Shown: positions 25,451-34,849, numbered from the stretch's first letter. The stretch: 64,000 nucleotides of DNA from SPGG2 sp964194625 (GCA_964194625.1 CAXMNC010000130.1:3294-67293), one strand, 5' to 3'. The notes: generated by a model not told the origin, from the letters alone. Numbers and translations are program-made.

Positions 25451-25922
25451 ATGACCGCATACAACCGTAAACAACTAGGCTATTCACTAACTGCCCTGCC
25501 GGCGCCTGGCTGCTGCTAATGGCCGCCGCGCCGGTAACGGCGGCTGACACCGTCAGCCCGCCGGCTACCATCCAAACCAGCGAAAACACCGCCGAGTCGC
25601 CATCGCCACACCTACCCCGCTGGTTGCGACAGTTGCTGCGTGTATCGCCGGCGAACGCCGCGGCGACAACAAATGCCTCCCGATTCGTTGGCCAATCCAT
25701 CGCCGGTAATCTGAAGCCGGGTGAGACGCGCCGAGTGTCGGTCACTATGCGCAACACCGGTATCAGCGCCTGGGCCCGGGCTGGTAGTTACAAACTCGGT
25801 ACGCAAAATCCAAAAGACAATCGATTATGGACCGGAGTACACGCATCCACCTGTCACCCGTCGATAATGTTCGGCCAGGGTTGGTGAGGTTAGACGATCT
25901 TCTAAGAACACGTATTGAATAG
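25451..25922 (+). pseudogene. Frameshifted gene for a secreted NBR1-Ig-like domain protein
   Basis: ATG at 25451 follows a good ribosome-binding site and begins MTAYNRKQLGYSLTAL. At about 25497 the signal peptide is continued in another frame (AWLLLMAAAPVTAAD). That frame runs through FVGQSIAGNLKPGETRRV and TMRNTGISAW to LGTQNPKDNRLW, which is the start of an NBR1-type Ig-like domain. At about 25830 the family sequence switches frame again, reading STRIHLSPVDNVRPG to a stop at 25920-25922. Two single-base indels in one short gene argue against a functional product. The intact ancestor was probably a small exported or surface protein. Confidence 0.7.
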
Positions 25923-25940
25923 GTAAGCGGACAGCAGGAT

Positions 25941-25970
25941 GGCGGGCAACGAAATCAACCGTTGCCCGCC
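25941..25970. terminator. Bidirectional hairpin between convergent transcripts
   Basis: An 11-bp perfect stem, GGCGGGCAACG/CGTTGCCCGCC, with an 8-base loop, sits 3 bases beyond the pepP stop and downstream of the NBR1-Ig pseudogene. The U-run is poor on both sides, so the termination strength is uncertain. Confidence 0.6.
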
Positions 25971-25972
25971 GG

Positions 25973-27277
25973 TTATTGATTCATTAGCGCCTCAATATCA
26001 TCGATCGACTTCGGTACCTCACGGGTGAGTACCTCATTACCCTCGCGGGTTACCAACACATCGTCCTCGATGCGAATACCTATGTTCCACCAGCGCGCGT
26101 CAACCCCTTTGCTTTCGGCTGGGATGTAAACGCCAGGCTCGACGGTCATCGTCATTCCCGGCTCCAACAATCGCCAGATGTCATCTACCTTGTAATCACC
26201 CACATCGTGGACGTCCATGCCCAACCAATGACCAGTACGGTGCATATAGAATTGCTTATAGGTCTCGTCGCTTATGAGGTCATCGGCACTGCCTTTAAGT
26301 AGGCCTATATCAACAAACCCTTCGGTAAGTATGCGCACGGCTGTTTCATGCGGATTATTCCATTGATTCTTGGGTTTAACCTGATCGATGGCGGCGAGCT
26401 GGGCCGCTAGCACGATCTCATACACAGCCCGTTGCTCGCCGCTGAACTTTCCGTTGACTGGGAATGTGCGTGTAATATCCGCCGCATAGCAATCGATTTC
26501 GGCGCCGGCATCGATTAGCAGTAGATCACCATCCTTGAGTTCGGCGTCGTTTTGCGTGTAGTGCAAGATGCAGCTATTTGCGCCACCGCCGACGATTGGT
26601 GGGTAAGCGGGAAATGCACTACCGTTGCGCTTAAAAATGTACAACAACTCGGCTTCTATTTCGTATTCCATCATACCGGGCCGACACGTCTGCATTGCGC
26701 GCTTATGCGCTTGCGCAGAAATCTTGCAAGCCCGCTTCATCACGCGAATATCTTCTGGCCGCTTATATAAGCGCATTTCATGCAGGATGTGATTCAGGTC
26801 AACGAATTCGCCAGGGGCCTTCACGCCGGCGCGTGATTTGTCACGCACTTCGTTCACCCAACCCATGAGCCGGGCGTCAAACTCCCGATACCGACCCATA
26901 CTGTAAAAAACCTTGTCACAGTTCTCGAGCAGGCCCGGCAAGATCTCATCGATATCGTCGATGGGGAAGGCATCGTCGGCACCGTAGATATCTTTTGCGC
27001 CCTGCAGGCCAGCACGCTTTCCGTCCCAAATCTCTTTGTCTGCGTTCTTTTCGCGGCAAAATAGAATATATTCACCATTAGCACGCCCGGGGACTACCAC
27101 CGCCACCGCCTCCGGTTCTGGGAAATTAGTGACATAGTAAAAGTCGCTATCGGGCCGAAATGGGAAGTTCACATCGCGGTTGCGGTTGCGGATAGGCGCA
27201 GTCGGGAGAATAGCCACCCCGCCCCCCATTTGGTCCATGACGTCACGGCGCCGCTTTTCGACGAATTTGGTGTCCAT
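25973..27277 (-). CDS. pepP: Xaa-Pro aminopeptidase (PepP)
   Basis: A 434-residue M24B peptidase that removes N-terminal residues preceding proline. The N-terminal AMP_N domain begins RRRDVMDQMGGGVAILPTA. The dinuclear manganese ligands are all visible: the two Asp in DAGAEIDCYAADITRTF, His in HRTGHWLGMDVHD, Glu in EPGVYIPAE and Glu in RIEDDVLVT. Gene order with ubiH and ubiI is the usual gammaproteobacterial one, except that ygfB (UPF0149), which normally precedes pepP, is absent from the 220 bases upstream. Confidence 0.95.
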   Translation of the reverse strand: MDTKFVEKRRRDVMDQMGGGVAILPTAPIRNRNRDVNFPFRPDSDFYYVTNFPEPEAVAVVVPGRANGEYILFCREKNADKEIWDGKRAGLQGAKDIYGADDAFPIDDIDEILPGLLENCDKVFYSMGRYREFDARLMGWVNEVRDKSRAGVKAPGEFVDLNHILHEMRLYKRPEDIRVMKRACKISAQAHKRAMQTCRPGMMEYEIEAELLYIFKRNGSAFPAYPPIVGGGANSCILHYTQNDAELKDGDLLLIDAGAEIDCYAADITRTFPVNGKFSGEQRAVYEIVLAAQLAAIDQVKPKNQWNNPHETAVRILTEGFVDIGLLKGSADDLISDETYKQFYMHRTGHWLGMDVHDVGDYKVDDIWRLLEPGMTMTVEPGVYIPAESKGVDARWWNIGIRIEDDVLVTREGNEVLTREVPKSIDDIEALMNQ

Positions 27278-27497
27278 TCCCTACATTATGCCCGAACTAT
27301 CGGCACGTAAGCGACGCACTCGACGAAGTGGTTGTGACGTTTGTCGACGAAGAACAGGGGGATATAGGGTTAACAGCGTTAATACCTGGCTGCCGAACCG
27401 CTAATTATAACACCCAAAAAAGGTAGAGAAACCGTTGACCCAGGTCGAAGTCAGTCCTATATTTTATTGAAAATAAAGTGATTGTCGAGGAACAGGC

Positions 27498-27710
27498 GTG
27501 GACGGTAACAAAGATGATATCAAGGACCTAGAGGGTCGAATCGACCAGCTGATCGATGTCTGTCAATATCTCAGGCAGGAGAACAGCTCGCTCAAGTCAG
27601 AGAATCAGGGTCTGACGGGCGAGCACACCAAACTTGTAGAGAAAACCCGACTTGCGAGAAGTCGCATTGAGGACATGATTGGACGTCTCAAAGCGCTGGA
27701 GCGCGGCTGA
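27498..27710 (+). CDS. TIGR02449-type coiled-coil protein (ZapB-like)
   Basis: A 70-residue, almost wholly coiled-coil protein from GTG at 27498, with heptads through LEGRIDQLIDVCQYLRQEN and ending RIEDMIGRLKALERG. Proteins of this size and shape are encoded just upstream of zapA in many gammaproteobacteria and are thought to act at the divisome. It ends 1 base before the zapA start chosen here. Confidence 0.75.
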   Translation: MDGNKDDIKDLEGRIDQLIDVCQYLRQENSSLKSENQGLTGEHTKLVEKTRLARSRIEDMIGRLKALERG

Positions 27711-27711
27711 G

Positions 27712-28008
27712 GTGAAGGCGGTGCAGGACGGCATAAGCGTCAATATTATGGGGAAGGAATTTATGGTCGCCTGCCCGGAAGACGAGCGCGAGGCACTGTC
27801 GGCGGCGGCAAGCTTTCTCGACCGCAAGATGCGCGAGATCCAAGACAGCGGCAAAGTCATTGGCACTGAGCGCTGTGCCGTCATGGCTGCGCTAAATATC
27901 ACCAACGATCTGTTGGACTTACGCCAACGCGAAACATTCGCGCCTGACGTCAATCAGAAGTTGCGATTTCTACAGAATAAGATCGACGCTGTTCTACGTC
28001 AGGAATAG
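27712..28008 (+). CDS. zapA: Cell division protein ZapA
   Basis: A 98-residue protein that bundles FtsZ protofilaments. The N-terminal beta strands read ISVNIMGKEFMVACPEDERE, then ALSAAASFLDRKMREIQ and ERCAVMAALNITNDLL lead into a C-terminal coiled coil. GTG at 27712 is chosen because it directly follows the upstream stop and gives the family length; GTG at 27721 is possible. It is followed by 6S RNA and ygfA, the conserved zapA-ssrS-ygfA order. Confidence 0.88.
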   Translation: MKAVQDGISVNIMGKEFMVACPEDEREALSAAASFLDRKMREIQDSGKVIGTERCAVMAALNITNDLLDLRQRETFAPDVNQKLRFLQNKIDAVLRQE

Positions 28009-28028
28009 TAACTCAATTCCACAGCGTT

Positions 28029-28056
28029 TTGGTTCGGGGCCATATAGGGTTATTAT
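28029..28056 (+). promoter_or_regulatory. Promoter of 6S RNA
   Basis: TTGGTT (28029-28034) and TATTAT (28051-28056) are spaced by 16 bases and end 5 bases before the 6S RNA 5' stem. Confidence 0.55.
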
Positions 28057-28061
28057 GGAAG

Positions 28062-28252
28062 TGCGCCCCCTGCGGTGTTCGTATCGTTCTATGAAGTCCT
28101 TAGAACCTAATGCTCTGTTTCGGGGAGCCGAATCGTTGATGCTGTTGCGCATGTCCGCCTTGCAGCGGAAAGCCTGAAGCCTCGCTGAGGCACCCCACTT
28201 GAACCATACGGTTCAAGGCGCAAGAGCGAGACGGCACATGCGGGGGGCGCCT
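28062..28252 (+). ncRNA. ssrS: 6S RNA
   Basis: An RNA of about 190 bases whose ends pair (GCGCCCCCTGCGGTGTTCG near 28064 with the GC-rich block at 28232-28250), leaving a long, bulged rod with a central open bubble, the layout of 6S RNA that mimics an open promoter and binds sigma-70 RNA polymerase. The apical arm includes CTTGAACC/GGTTCAAG (28198-28215), typical of gammaproteobacterial 6S RNA. Its place between zapA and ygfA is the conserved position. Ends are approximate. Confidence 0.85.
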
Positions 28253-28282
28253 TGTTTGCTCTACTATTCTTAAGTTCTATCG

Positions 28283-28882
28283 TTGCCCGCAAAAAACACT
28301 AAAGCTGATTTGCGCCGACGCTTGCGCGCCCAGCGAGCTGCGCTCTCACCCGCCGAGCAGATGCTTGCAAGCGAGCGGCTTACGTTTAATGTTACACATT
28401 CGCACCTTTTTCGTGTAAGTCGACGAATCTCTTGCTACCTTGCCAATGACGGAGAAATCGATCCGCACGCAATCATGGAACGCATGTGGGACATGCGCAA
28501 AACCTGTTATCTTCCCGTGCTGTCGCGCCTTAGTGGTGATTACCTGTGGTTTGCGCCGGCAGAACCGGGTACATCTTTAGCACAAAACCGCTTTGGCATA
28601 CCCGAACCGGTGGTCCCAGCCAGAGATCTCGTGCGCGCACAACAGCTCGATCTTGTTCTTTTACCCTTGGTCGGTTTTGACGAAAGCGGTAACCGTCTCG
28701 GCATGGGTGGTGGTTTCTACGACCACAGTCTATCGTTCTTGCGCAATCGAAAAATATGGCGAAAACCAAATCTAGTCGGCATTGCTCACGACTTTCAGCG
28801 CGTCGACAGCCTTGAGGCAAAACCCTGGGACATGCCGCTTGAGGCAGTCATAACCGACCGGGCTGTCTACACAATGTGTTAG
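28283..28882 (+). CDS. ygfA: 5-formyltetrahydrofolate cyclo-ligase
   Basis: A 199-residue enzyme converting 5-formyl-THF to 5,10-methenyl-THF with ATP. Family motifs are LRRRLRAQRAALSP at the N-terminus, FGIPEPV, and the phosphate-binding DESGNRLGMGGGFYD. It starts with TTG at 28283, about 30 bases after 6S RNA, and in relatives is co-transcribed with it. Confidence 0.9.
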   Translation: MPAKNTKADLRRRLRAQRAALSPAEQMLASERLTFNVTHSHLFRVSRRISCYLANDGEIDPHAIMERMWDMRKTCYLPVLSRLSGDYLWFAPAEPGTSLAQNRFGIPEPVVPARDLVRAQQLDLVLLPLVGFDESGNRLGMGGGFYDHSLSFLRNRKIWRKPNLVGIAHDFQRVDSLEAKPWDMPLEAVITDRAVYTMC

Positions 28883-28927
28883 GCCAAGCTGGCACAATCC
28901 CGTTCTTGTAAGTAATGGAATAAACTC

Positions 28928-29389
28928 ATGCGCTATTGGTTGATGAAGTCCGAACCGAGCACCTATGGCATCGATCAACTTGCGGCCGCGCGTCGCAAAA
29001 CAGATCACTGGGACGGTGTTCGCAACTATCAGGCGCGCAACTTCATGCGCGAGATGAAGATAGGTGACCAAGCATTTTTCTATCATTCGAACTGCGCAGA
29101 GCCCGGTGTCGTTGGAATTGTTGAGATCGCAGGCGAACACTACCCGGATTTCACCGCGTTCGATCCCAAGAGTCCTTACTATGACACTAAGAGTAGCGCC
29201 AGTAATCCCCGCTGGTATATGGTAGATGTGCGCTTTGTCCGCAAGATAAAAAAGACAATTCCACTCAGTGAGATAAAACAGAACCCATTGCTAAAAGAAC
29301 TACGCCTAGTCAGACGTGGCAATCGTCTCTCGGTAATGCCGGTGACAGCCAAAGAATGGAAGGCTATTCTTAAGATGGAGAAACGCTAA
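28928..29389 (+). CDS. EVE-domain protein
   Basis: A 153-residue single EVE (PUA-like) domain protein. It begins RYWLMKSEPSTYGIDQL and has WDGVRNYQARNFMREM and AFFYHSNCAEPGVVGIVEI, lining the pocket that in this family binds modified bases. Stand-alone EVE proteins of this length are common in Proteobacteria, often near ygfA, and are thought to read modified nucleic acids. No restriction genes are near. Confidence 0.88.
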   Translation: MRYWLMKSEPSTYGIDQLAAARRKTDHWDGVRNYQARNFMREMKIGDQAFFYHSNCAEPGVVGIVEIAGEHYPDFTAFDPKSPYYDTKSSASNPRWYMVDVRFVRKIKKTIPLSEIKQNPLLKELRLVRRGNRLSVMPVTAKEWKAILKMEKR

Positions 29390-29414
29390 TCGCCTTTAAT
29401 ACCAGCTTATCCCC

Positions 29415-30050
29415 ATGAAGAAACTTACGCATCGTTCTCAACGAGTCCTACTCACGTTGTTTATTGTGGCACTCTCTGCGTGCACGGGAGATGATAGAAG
29501 CGCGGGAAATCGGGCGGACACACTACCTAAAAAAGGCGATCTCATCATGCGTATGACGACAAACTTTGGCGTGATCGAAATCGAGCTCAATCGAGTGAAG
29601 GCGCCGGTTACTGTCGACAACTTTCTCAAGTATGCCGATGATGGACTTTATAATGGCACGATTTTTCATCGAGTCATTCCTGGTTTCATGATCCAGGGAG
29701 GTGGCTTTAAGCCAGGGCTCGAGAAACAACCAACGCGCGAGCCGATCAAGAACGAGGCGGCCAATGGCCTTAAGAACGTGGTTGGCTCTATCGCCATGGC
29801 GCGTACTGGTGATCCCCATTCCGCGACCTCACAGTTCTTCATCAACACCGCAACTAATGACTCTTTAGATAAGGAGAACGCGAGAGATGGCTGGGGTTAT
29901 GCTGTATTCGGAAAGGTAATTAAAGGAATGGATGTGTTGCAGAAGATAGAATCTACCCCGACAGGGCGCAGTGGCCCGTATCGAGACGTGCCCAAACAAG
30001 ATGTCATCATCGAAAAGGTCGAACGCGTTAGTAAAAAAGGCGGGTCTTGA
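29415..30050 (+). CDS. Cyclophilin-type peptidyl-prolyl isomerase, predicted lipoprotein
   Basis: A 211-residue protein with an N-terminal lipobox (LFIVALSAC, residues about 14-22) that implies lipid attachment and a periplasmic location, then a cyclophilin domain from residue 45. Key cyclophilin features are FHRVIPGFMIQGGGF, including the catalytic Arg, and ATSQFFINTATND. It would assist folding of exported proteins. Its TGA stop directly abuts the ilvA stop on the other strand (TGA|TCA at 30048-30053), with no spacer and no hairpin terminator visible. Confidence 0.9.
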   Translation: MKKLTHRSQRVLLTLFIVALSACTGDDRSAGNRADTLPKKGDLIMRMTTNFGVIEIELNRVKAPVTVDNFLKYADDGLYNGTIFHRVIPGFMIQGGGFKPGLEKQPTREPIKNEAANGLKNVVGSIAMARTGDPHSATSQFFINTATNDSLDKENARDGWGYAVFGKVIKGMDVLQKIESTPTGRSGPYRDVPKQDVIIEKVERVSKKGGS

Positions 30051-31562
30051 TCAGCTCAAGAATAACTTATACGCCGGATTATCTGTCTCGTCAGCATACT
30101 CGTAACCCAAGTTATCGAGAAACTCTTTGAATTGTTTCTTTTCGTTGGGCGGAACTTGCATACCCACAAGCACACGACCGAAGTCGGCGCCGTGATTACG
30201 GTAGTGAAACAAGCTAATATTCCACGTCTGGCCCATCTTGCTTAAGAAGTTGCGCAGCGCACCTGGGCGCTCTGGAAACTCAAACCGATAAAGCATCTCA
30301 TTCATTGCGTTGGGCGCACGTCCGCCCACGAGATGGCGAATATGTAGCTTGGCCATCTCATTATCGATCATATCAAGAGTCTCGTATCCGTGCCGGCGTA
30401 ACGCGCTAATGATTTTCCTCGCCTCTTTGGCGTCGCTGATCTGGATTCCAATAAAAACGTGTGCCTTCGTCGGGTCGGCATGCCTATAATTGAATTCGGT
30501 AACATTGTGATTGCCAATCACGGCGCAGAATTTTCGAAAGCTTCCAGGTTGCTCGGGTATGGTCACGGCCAGGATCGCTTCGCGGCGCTCGCCGAGCTCG
30601 GCCCGCTCAGACACATGTCGCAAACGATCAAAGTTTACATTGGCCCCTGAGGCAATCGCGACCAGACTCGCCTTCTTGAGCCGCTCTCGCTCTACATAGC
30701 GCTTGAGACCAGCAAATGCCAAGGCACCGGCTGGCTCTAGTACAGAGCGTTGGTCTTCGAAGATGTCCTTGATAGCAGCACAGATCTCATCGTTGCTCAC
30801 CACCACCACTTCATCGACAAACTTCTTGGCGAGCCGAAATGGCTCCTTGCCTGGGGCTCGTACGGTAACACCATCCGCGAATATTCCGACATGATCGAGA
30901 TGAACGCGCTTGCCGGCTGCCAGTGATCGATGCATGCCGTTCGCATCTTCGGGTTCAACCCCGATTATCTTTACATCTGGACGCAGCTGCTTGACGTAAA
31001 CAGCGATGCCAGCGATCAATCCGCCGCCGCCGACTGGCGCAAAAATGGCATCTAGGTCGCCCGTATGCTGCTTCAAAATCTCGAAGCCAATCGTGCCTTG
31101 GCCGGCAATAATATCCGGGTCATCGTAAGGATGGATGAAGGTCAGTTGACGGGTTTCACATATCTCGCGCGCGTGCTCATAGGCCTCGTCGTAGTTGTCG
31201 CCCTTCAATATCACCTTGCCCCCAAGGGCACGCACCGCATCCACCTTGATGCGGGGCGTAGTTAGCGGCATGACGATGACGGATTTCGCCTTCAGACGGC
31301 TAGCGGCAAGCGCCACCCCTTGTGCGTGATTCCCGGCCGAGGCGGCCACGACACCCTTCTTAAGGGTATCGCGTGGTAGCCCGATCATTTTGTTATAGGC
31401 CCCGCGCACCTTAAACGAAAAGATGGGCTGCTCATCCTCACGTTTGAGCCAAATGCGGTTACCAAGTCGTCGCGACAACATCGGCGCGAACTCAAGCGGG
31501 GTCTCCTCGGCGACGTCATAGACGCGGGCAGTTAGTATTTTTTTGATGTAGTTTCTCGGCAC
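30051..31562 (-). CDS. ilvA: Threonine ammonia-lyase, biosynthetic
   Basis: A 503-residue PLP enzyme making 2-oxobutyrate for isoleucine synthesis. The PLP Lys is in IFSFKVRGAYNKM, the phosphate-binding loop is GGGGLIAGI, and ASAGNHAQGVAL is conserved. The C-terminal third has two ACT-like regulatory domains (FRKFCAVIGNHNVTEFNYRH and GALRNFLSKMGQTWNISLFH), as expected for isoleucine-inhibited and valine-activated IlvA. It stands alone on the minus strand. Confidence 0.95.
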   Translation of the reverse strand: MPRNYIKKILTARVYDVAEETPLEFAPMLSRRLGNRIWLKREDEQPIFSFKVRGAYNKMIGLPRDTLKKGVVAASAGNHAQGVALAASRLKAKSVIVMPLTTPRIKVDAVRALGGKVILKGDNYDEAYEHAREICETRQLTFIHPYDDPDIIAGQGTIGFEILKQHTGDLDAIFAPVGGGGLIAGIAVYVKQLRPDVKIIGVEPEDANGMHRSLAAGKRVHLDHVGIFADGVTVRAPGKEPFRLAKKFVDEVVVVSNDEICAAIKDIFEDQRSVLEPAGALAFAGLKRYVERERLKKASLVAIASGANVNFDRLRHVSERAELGERREAILAVTIPEQPGSFRKFCAVIGNHNVTEFNYRHADPTKAHVFIGIQISDAKEARKIISALRRHGYETLDMIDNEMAKLHIRHLVGGRAPNAMNEMLYRFEFPERPGALRNFLSKMGQTWNISLFHYRNHGADFGRVLVGMQVPPNEKKQFKEFLDNLGYEYADETDNPAYKLFLS

Positions 31563-31706
31563 AACCGTAATCTATCAGATATTATTGTCCGAGGTGATAG
31601 CTCTTGCCGGTGACACGCTATGGCGTCCGCCAACTCACAAGGCCTGCTTCTTTCGACCTGCGAGAGGCGGTATGCTCAGCCACACACAATCTTTACAGGT
31701 ACAACC

Positions 31707-32363
31707 ATGAATCAGGATGAATTGAAACAAGCGGCGGCGCGGGCAGCGTTGGATTACATAGAGCTAGGCATGATAGTGGGTGTCGGTACCGGCTCGACCG
31801 CCAATCACTTCATCGATGCCTTGGCGGGGATAAAGGGCAAAATCGACGGCGCCGTGGCCAGCTCGGAAGCCAGCGCGGAGCGTCTGAAGAAGCATGGCAT
31901 AGCGGTGCTTGGTCTCAACGACACCGGCGACCTGCCGCTCTACGTAGATGGGGCCGATGAGGCCACAAAACATCTGCACCTCGTCAAGGGTGGGGGCGGC
32001 GCCCTGACCCGGGAAAAGATCATTGCCCAGGCCAGTGAAAAATTTGTTTGCATCGCCGATGAATCGAAACTGGTTGATGTACTGGGCGCGTTTCCACTGC
32101 CGGTCGAGGTAATCCCGATGGCACAAAGCCTGGTAGCGAGACAGATCGTCAAACTCGGGGGCGAACCAGCGTTGCGCCCCAACTTCACCACCGACAACGG
32201 CAATATCATCTTGGATGTAAAAAACCTCAAAATCCTCAACCCGGTGGAGATGGAAGACAAGCTCAATCATATCCCGGGCGTGGTCACCAATGGCCTTTTT
32301 GCCCGGCGTGGCGCCGACGTGCTGATTCTCGGCACCGCCGCTGGCACCGAGATCCTGGGCTGA
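31707..32363 (+). CDS. rpiA: Ribose-5-phosphate isomerase A
   Basis: A 218-residue enzyme interconverting ribose 5-phosphate and ribulose 5-phosphate. Signatures are VGTGSTANHFIDAL, YVDGADEA and KGGGGALTREKI, containing the catalytic Asp, Glu and Lys. ATG at 31707 gives the family's usual length and N-terminus (MNQDELKQAAARAALDY). It is divergent from ilvA, a neighbour pairing also seen in many gammaproteobacteria. Confidence 0.95.
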   Translation: MNQDELKQAAARAALDYIELGMIVGVGTGSTANHFIDALAGIKGKIDGAVASSEASAERLKKHGIAVLGLNDTGDLPLYVDGADEATKHLHLVKGGGGALTREKIIAQASEKFVCIADESKLVDVLGAFPLPVEVIPMAQSLVARQIVKLGGEPALRPNFTTDNGNIILDVKNLKILNPVEMEDKLNHIPGVVTNGLFARRGADVLILGTAAGTEILG

Positions 32364-32506
32364 GGATAGCGCCCGGCCAATCGGCCGATATACCCCAACC
32401 GTACCCTTGCAGCCGCAGAATGCCTTATTATGTGGTTCTTGAATTAGGGGGCGGGGGTTTCACCAGGTGTGAGATGCAGTCATTTTCACAGACCAGGGGG
32501 AATATC

Positions 32507-33934
32507 ATGCAAGCAAAACGGGTGACTATTTGTTCAGCAGTGGCTTTGTTGTTTATTTGCTTTGCCAATGGCGCTGCGAGTCAACAAGTCAAAGAGTCGC
32601 TTTTTCAAGACGCGACTGCCGCTTTCGAAGCAGCGAAATCGACACAGGCGGAAATCTTGGCCCCGCGAAGCTATGCCAAGGCGGTAAAACACTACCGCAG
32701 TGCGGAGCAGAAGTTCGAACGTGGCCGGAGCCTCGGCACCATTCGCGACGATTTGGTGGCAGCCACTGACTATTTTAAGCAGGCATCGCGCGCCAGCAGG
32801 CTCGCCCAATCCAAGATGGCGACACTAATCAAGACCCGCGGCGACGCGCAAACGGTGGAGGCCAGTAAGCACGCGAGAGACTCATGGCGCCGGGCGGAGG
32901 AAAAATTCTCTAAGGCCATGATCGATCTGGAGCGCGGCTCTACGAAAGCGGCCGAGAAGAATGCGAAGAGCGCGGAGAAATACTATCGTGACGCCGAACT
33001 CACGGCGATCAAGACTAACTACCTTAGTCAAACTCGCGTGCTGTTAGCTAAGGCCGACAAGCTCAAGGTCAAGAAATATGCACCTAAGACCCTGCAAAAA
33101 GCACACAAGCTTTTGCAAGAGGCCGGCAAGGCACTGAGCGAGGATCGCTACGACACAGATGTGCCGCGAAGCCTCGCCCAACAGGCGAAATACGAGGCCA
33201 AGCACGCACTTTATCTGGCAAAGACAATACGCGACGCCCAGGCCAAGAAACTAAGCATGGAAGACCTAATCCTTGATTGGGAGATTCCAATTTCGCAGAT
33301 TACGGCTGCTACCGATAAGGCCGCCACCCTAGACAATGGCTGGGCAGGGCCCACGAAGGAAATTATCGGCTATATCGAGGATCAACAGTCGAACTCGCAG
33401 AAGCTCAACCAGAATGTGAACGATCTGCAGGGAGAAGTAAAACAGCTGAAGCGAATGCTAGGTGGTGCATCAGAAGAGCGTGCGGCACTTTCAGAGCGCT
33501 TAGAGGCCCAGGCGCGGATCCGCCAGCGATTTCATCGCGTCGAACGTATGTTTGCGCGTGATGAAGCGAATGTGCTGCGCGAAACCAATGACATTATCAT
33601 TCGTCTCATTGGACTGAATTTCGAAAGCGGACAATCCTCGATTGGGGCAAATAACTTTCAATTGCTAGCCAAGCTACAAGACGCGATTAAGACATTTCCT
33701 CAAAGCAAGCTGAGGATCGAAGGACACACCGATTCGCACGGCAGTGACGCAGCGAACTTCCTACTCTCGGAGCAACGTGCATATGCTGTAAAACAGTACT
33801 TGCGTGCCAGTATGCGCATCGATCCTGCGAAGATCGCGGCCGTTGGTTATGGTGAGACCCGACCGGTTGCCAACAACGAGACCAAAACGGGAAGAGCGAA
33901 AAATCGTCGAATTGACATTGTCATAATCCCCTAA
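32507..33934 (+). CDS. OmpA-family protein with long helical N-terminal region
   Basis: A 475-residue protein with a signal peptide (ICSAVALLFICFANGAASQ). Residues about 30-280 are rich in charged helices, with DUF4398-like spacing of Ala, Lys and Tyr (SYAKAVKHYRSAEQKFERG and similar repeats). A coiled coil (about 310-370) follows. The C-terminal domain shows the OmpA peptidoglycan-binding signature IEGHTDSHGSDAANFLLSEQ and AVGYGETRPVANN. It likely tethers an envelope complex to peptidoglycan. ATG at 32507 is chosen because AGGGGG precedes it and a clear signal peptide follows. Confidence 0.82.
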   Translation: MQAKRVTICSAVALLFICFANGAASQQVKESLFQDATAAFEAAKSTQAEILAPRSYAKAVKHYRSAEQKFERGRSLGTIRDDLVAATDYFKQASRASRLAQSKMATLIKTRGDAQTVEASKHARDSWRRAEEKFSKAMIDLERGSTKAAEKNAKSAEKYYRDAELTAIKTNYLSQTRVLLAKADKLKVKKYAPKTLQKAHKLLQEAGKALSEDRYDTDVPRSLAQQAKYEAKHALYLAKTIRDAQAKKLSMEDLILDWEIPISQITAATDKAATLDNGWAGPTKEIIGYIEDQQSNSQKLNQNVNDLQGEVKQLKRMLGGASEERAALSERLEAQARIRQRFHRVERMFARDEANVLRETNDIIIRLIGLNFESGQSSIGANNFQLLAKLQDAIKTFPQSKLRIEGHTDSHGSDAANFLLSEQRAYAVKQYLRASMRIDPAKIAAVGYGETRPVANNETKTGRAKNRRIDIVIIP

Positions 33935-33980
33935 ATCAGCGCCGACTATAATTTAAACTAGATAGGTTTCGGGTAAGCCC

Positions 33981-34832
33981 ATGCATATATCTTGCGCCGA
34001 TTTCGAGCAATGGGACAACAAGGCAATCACGTTGCTCGGTATGTCCGGGGTCGGTAAGACCACGCTCGCCAACAAACTGCCAAAATCTGCATGGTTTCAT
34101 TATTCCGGTGACTACCGTATCGGCACCAAGTATCTACAAGAAGCAATCCTCGATAACGTAAAGAAGGAAGCTATGAAGGTCGATTTCCTGCGCGACCTGT
34201 TATGCAGCGACTCGATCTATATCGGCAGCAATATTACGGTACACAACCTCGAGCCAATCTCGACATTTCTAGGAAAGATCGGTAATCCGGAGTTGGGCGG
34301 ACTTTCATTGGAAGAATTCAGGGTCCGGCAGCGTTTGCACCGAGAAGCTGAGATCCACGCAATGCGGGACGTTGCATCCTTCATCACCAAGGCCAAGGAT
34401 ATTTATCGTTATGCCCATTTCATCAACGATATGGGTGGCAGCGTGTGTGAACTAGACGATGATGATGTGCTCGAGACCCTGGCGGAACATACCCTGATCA
34501 TCTACATCCGTGCCGGCAAAGATATGGAAGATAAGTTAATCACACGGCAAATCGAAAACTCTAAACCGCTTTACTACCAAGAGGATTTTTTTGAGGGTCA
34601 ACTCGCGGAGTACTTGCGCCAGGAAGGTCTGAAAGAGATCAAAGACATCGATCCGGACAGATTTATGCGATGGATTTTCCCCAAGTTGGTCGCACATCGT
34701 CGCCCGCTGTACCAAGCGATCGCTGACCAGTATGGCTATACGGTCGAAGCCCGCGATGCGGAAAAGACCCAAAATGAGGCCGATTTCATCAAGCTGATCT
34801 GTGAGACCTTACAGAAACAGGCAGCCGCATAG
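33981..34832 (+). CDS. P-loop ATPase/kinase-like protein of unknown role
   Basis: A 283-residue protein with Walker A GMSGVGKT at residues 20-27 and an acidic hydrophobic strand that could be Walker B (HTLIIYIRAGKDMED). A Cys-containing FINDMGGSVCELDDDD stretch is notable. The overall form is that of a small nucleotide kinase, but no family substrate motif is recognised. It is 17 bases upstream of metA, so co-transcription with homoserine acylation is likely. ATPase-type proteins of this kind occur beside homoserine acyltransferase genes in other Proteobacteria; their role is unknown. Confidence 0.6.
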   Translation: MHISCADFEQWDNKAITLLGMSGVGKTTLANKLPKSAWFHYSGDYRIGTKYLQEAILDNVKKEAMKVDFLRDLLCSDSIYIGSNITVHNLEPISTFLGKIGNPELGGLSLEEFRVRQRLHREAEIHAMRDVASFITKAKDIYRYAHFINDMGGSVCELDDDDVLETLAEHTLIIYIRAGKDMEDKLITRQIENSKPLYYQEDFFEGQLAEYLRQEGLKEIKDIDPDRFMRWIFPKLVAHRRPLYQAIADQYGYTVEARDAEKTQNEADFIKLICETLQKQAAA

Positions 34833-34849
34833 TCACAGAGGTTTAAGGC

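Noticed and set aside
27278..27497. Search for ygfB, expected next to pepP
   Set aside because: The 220 bases contain no frame long enough and nothing resembling a UPF0149 protein.
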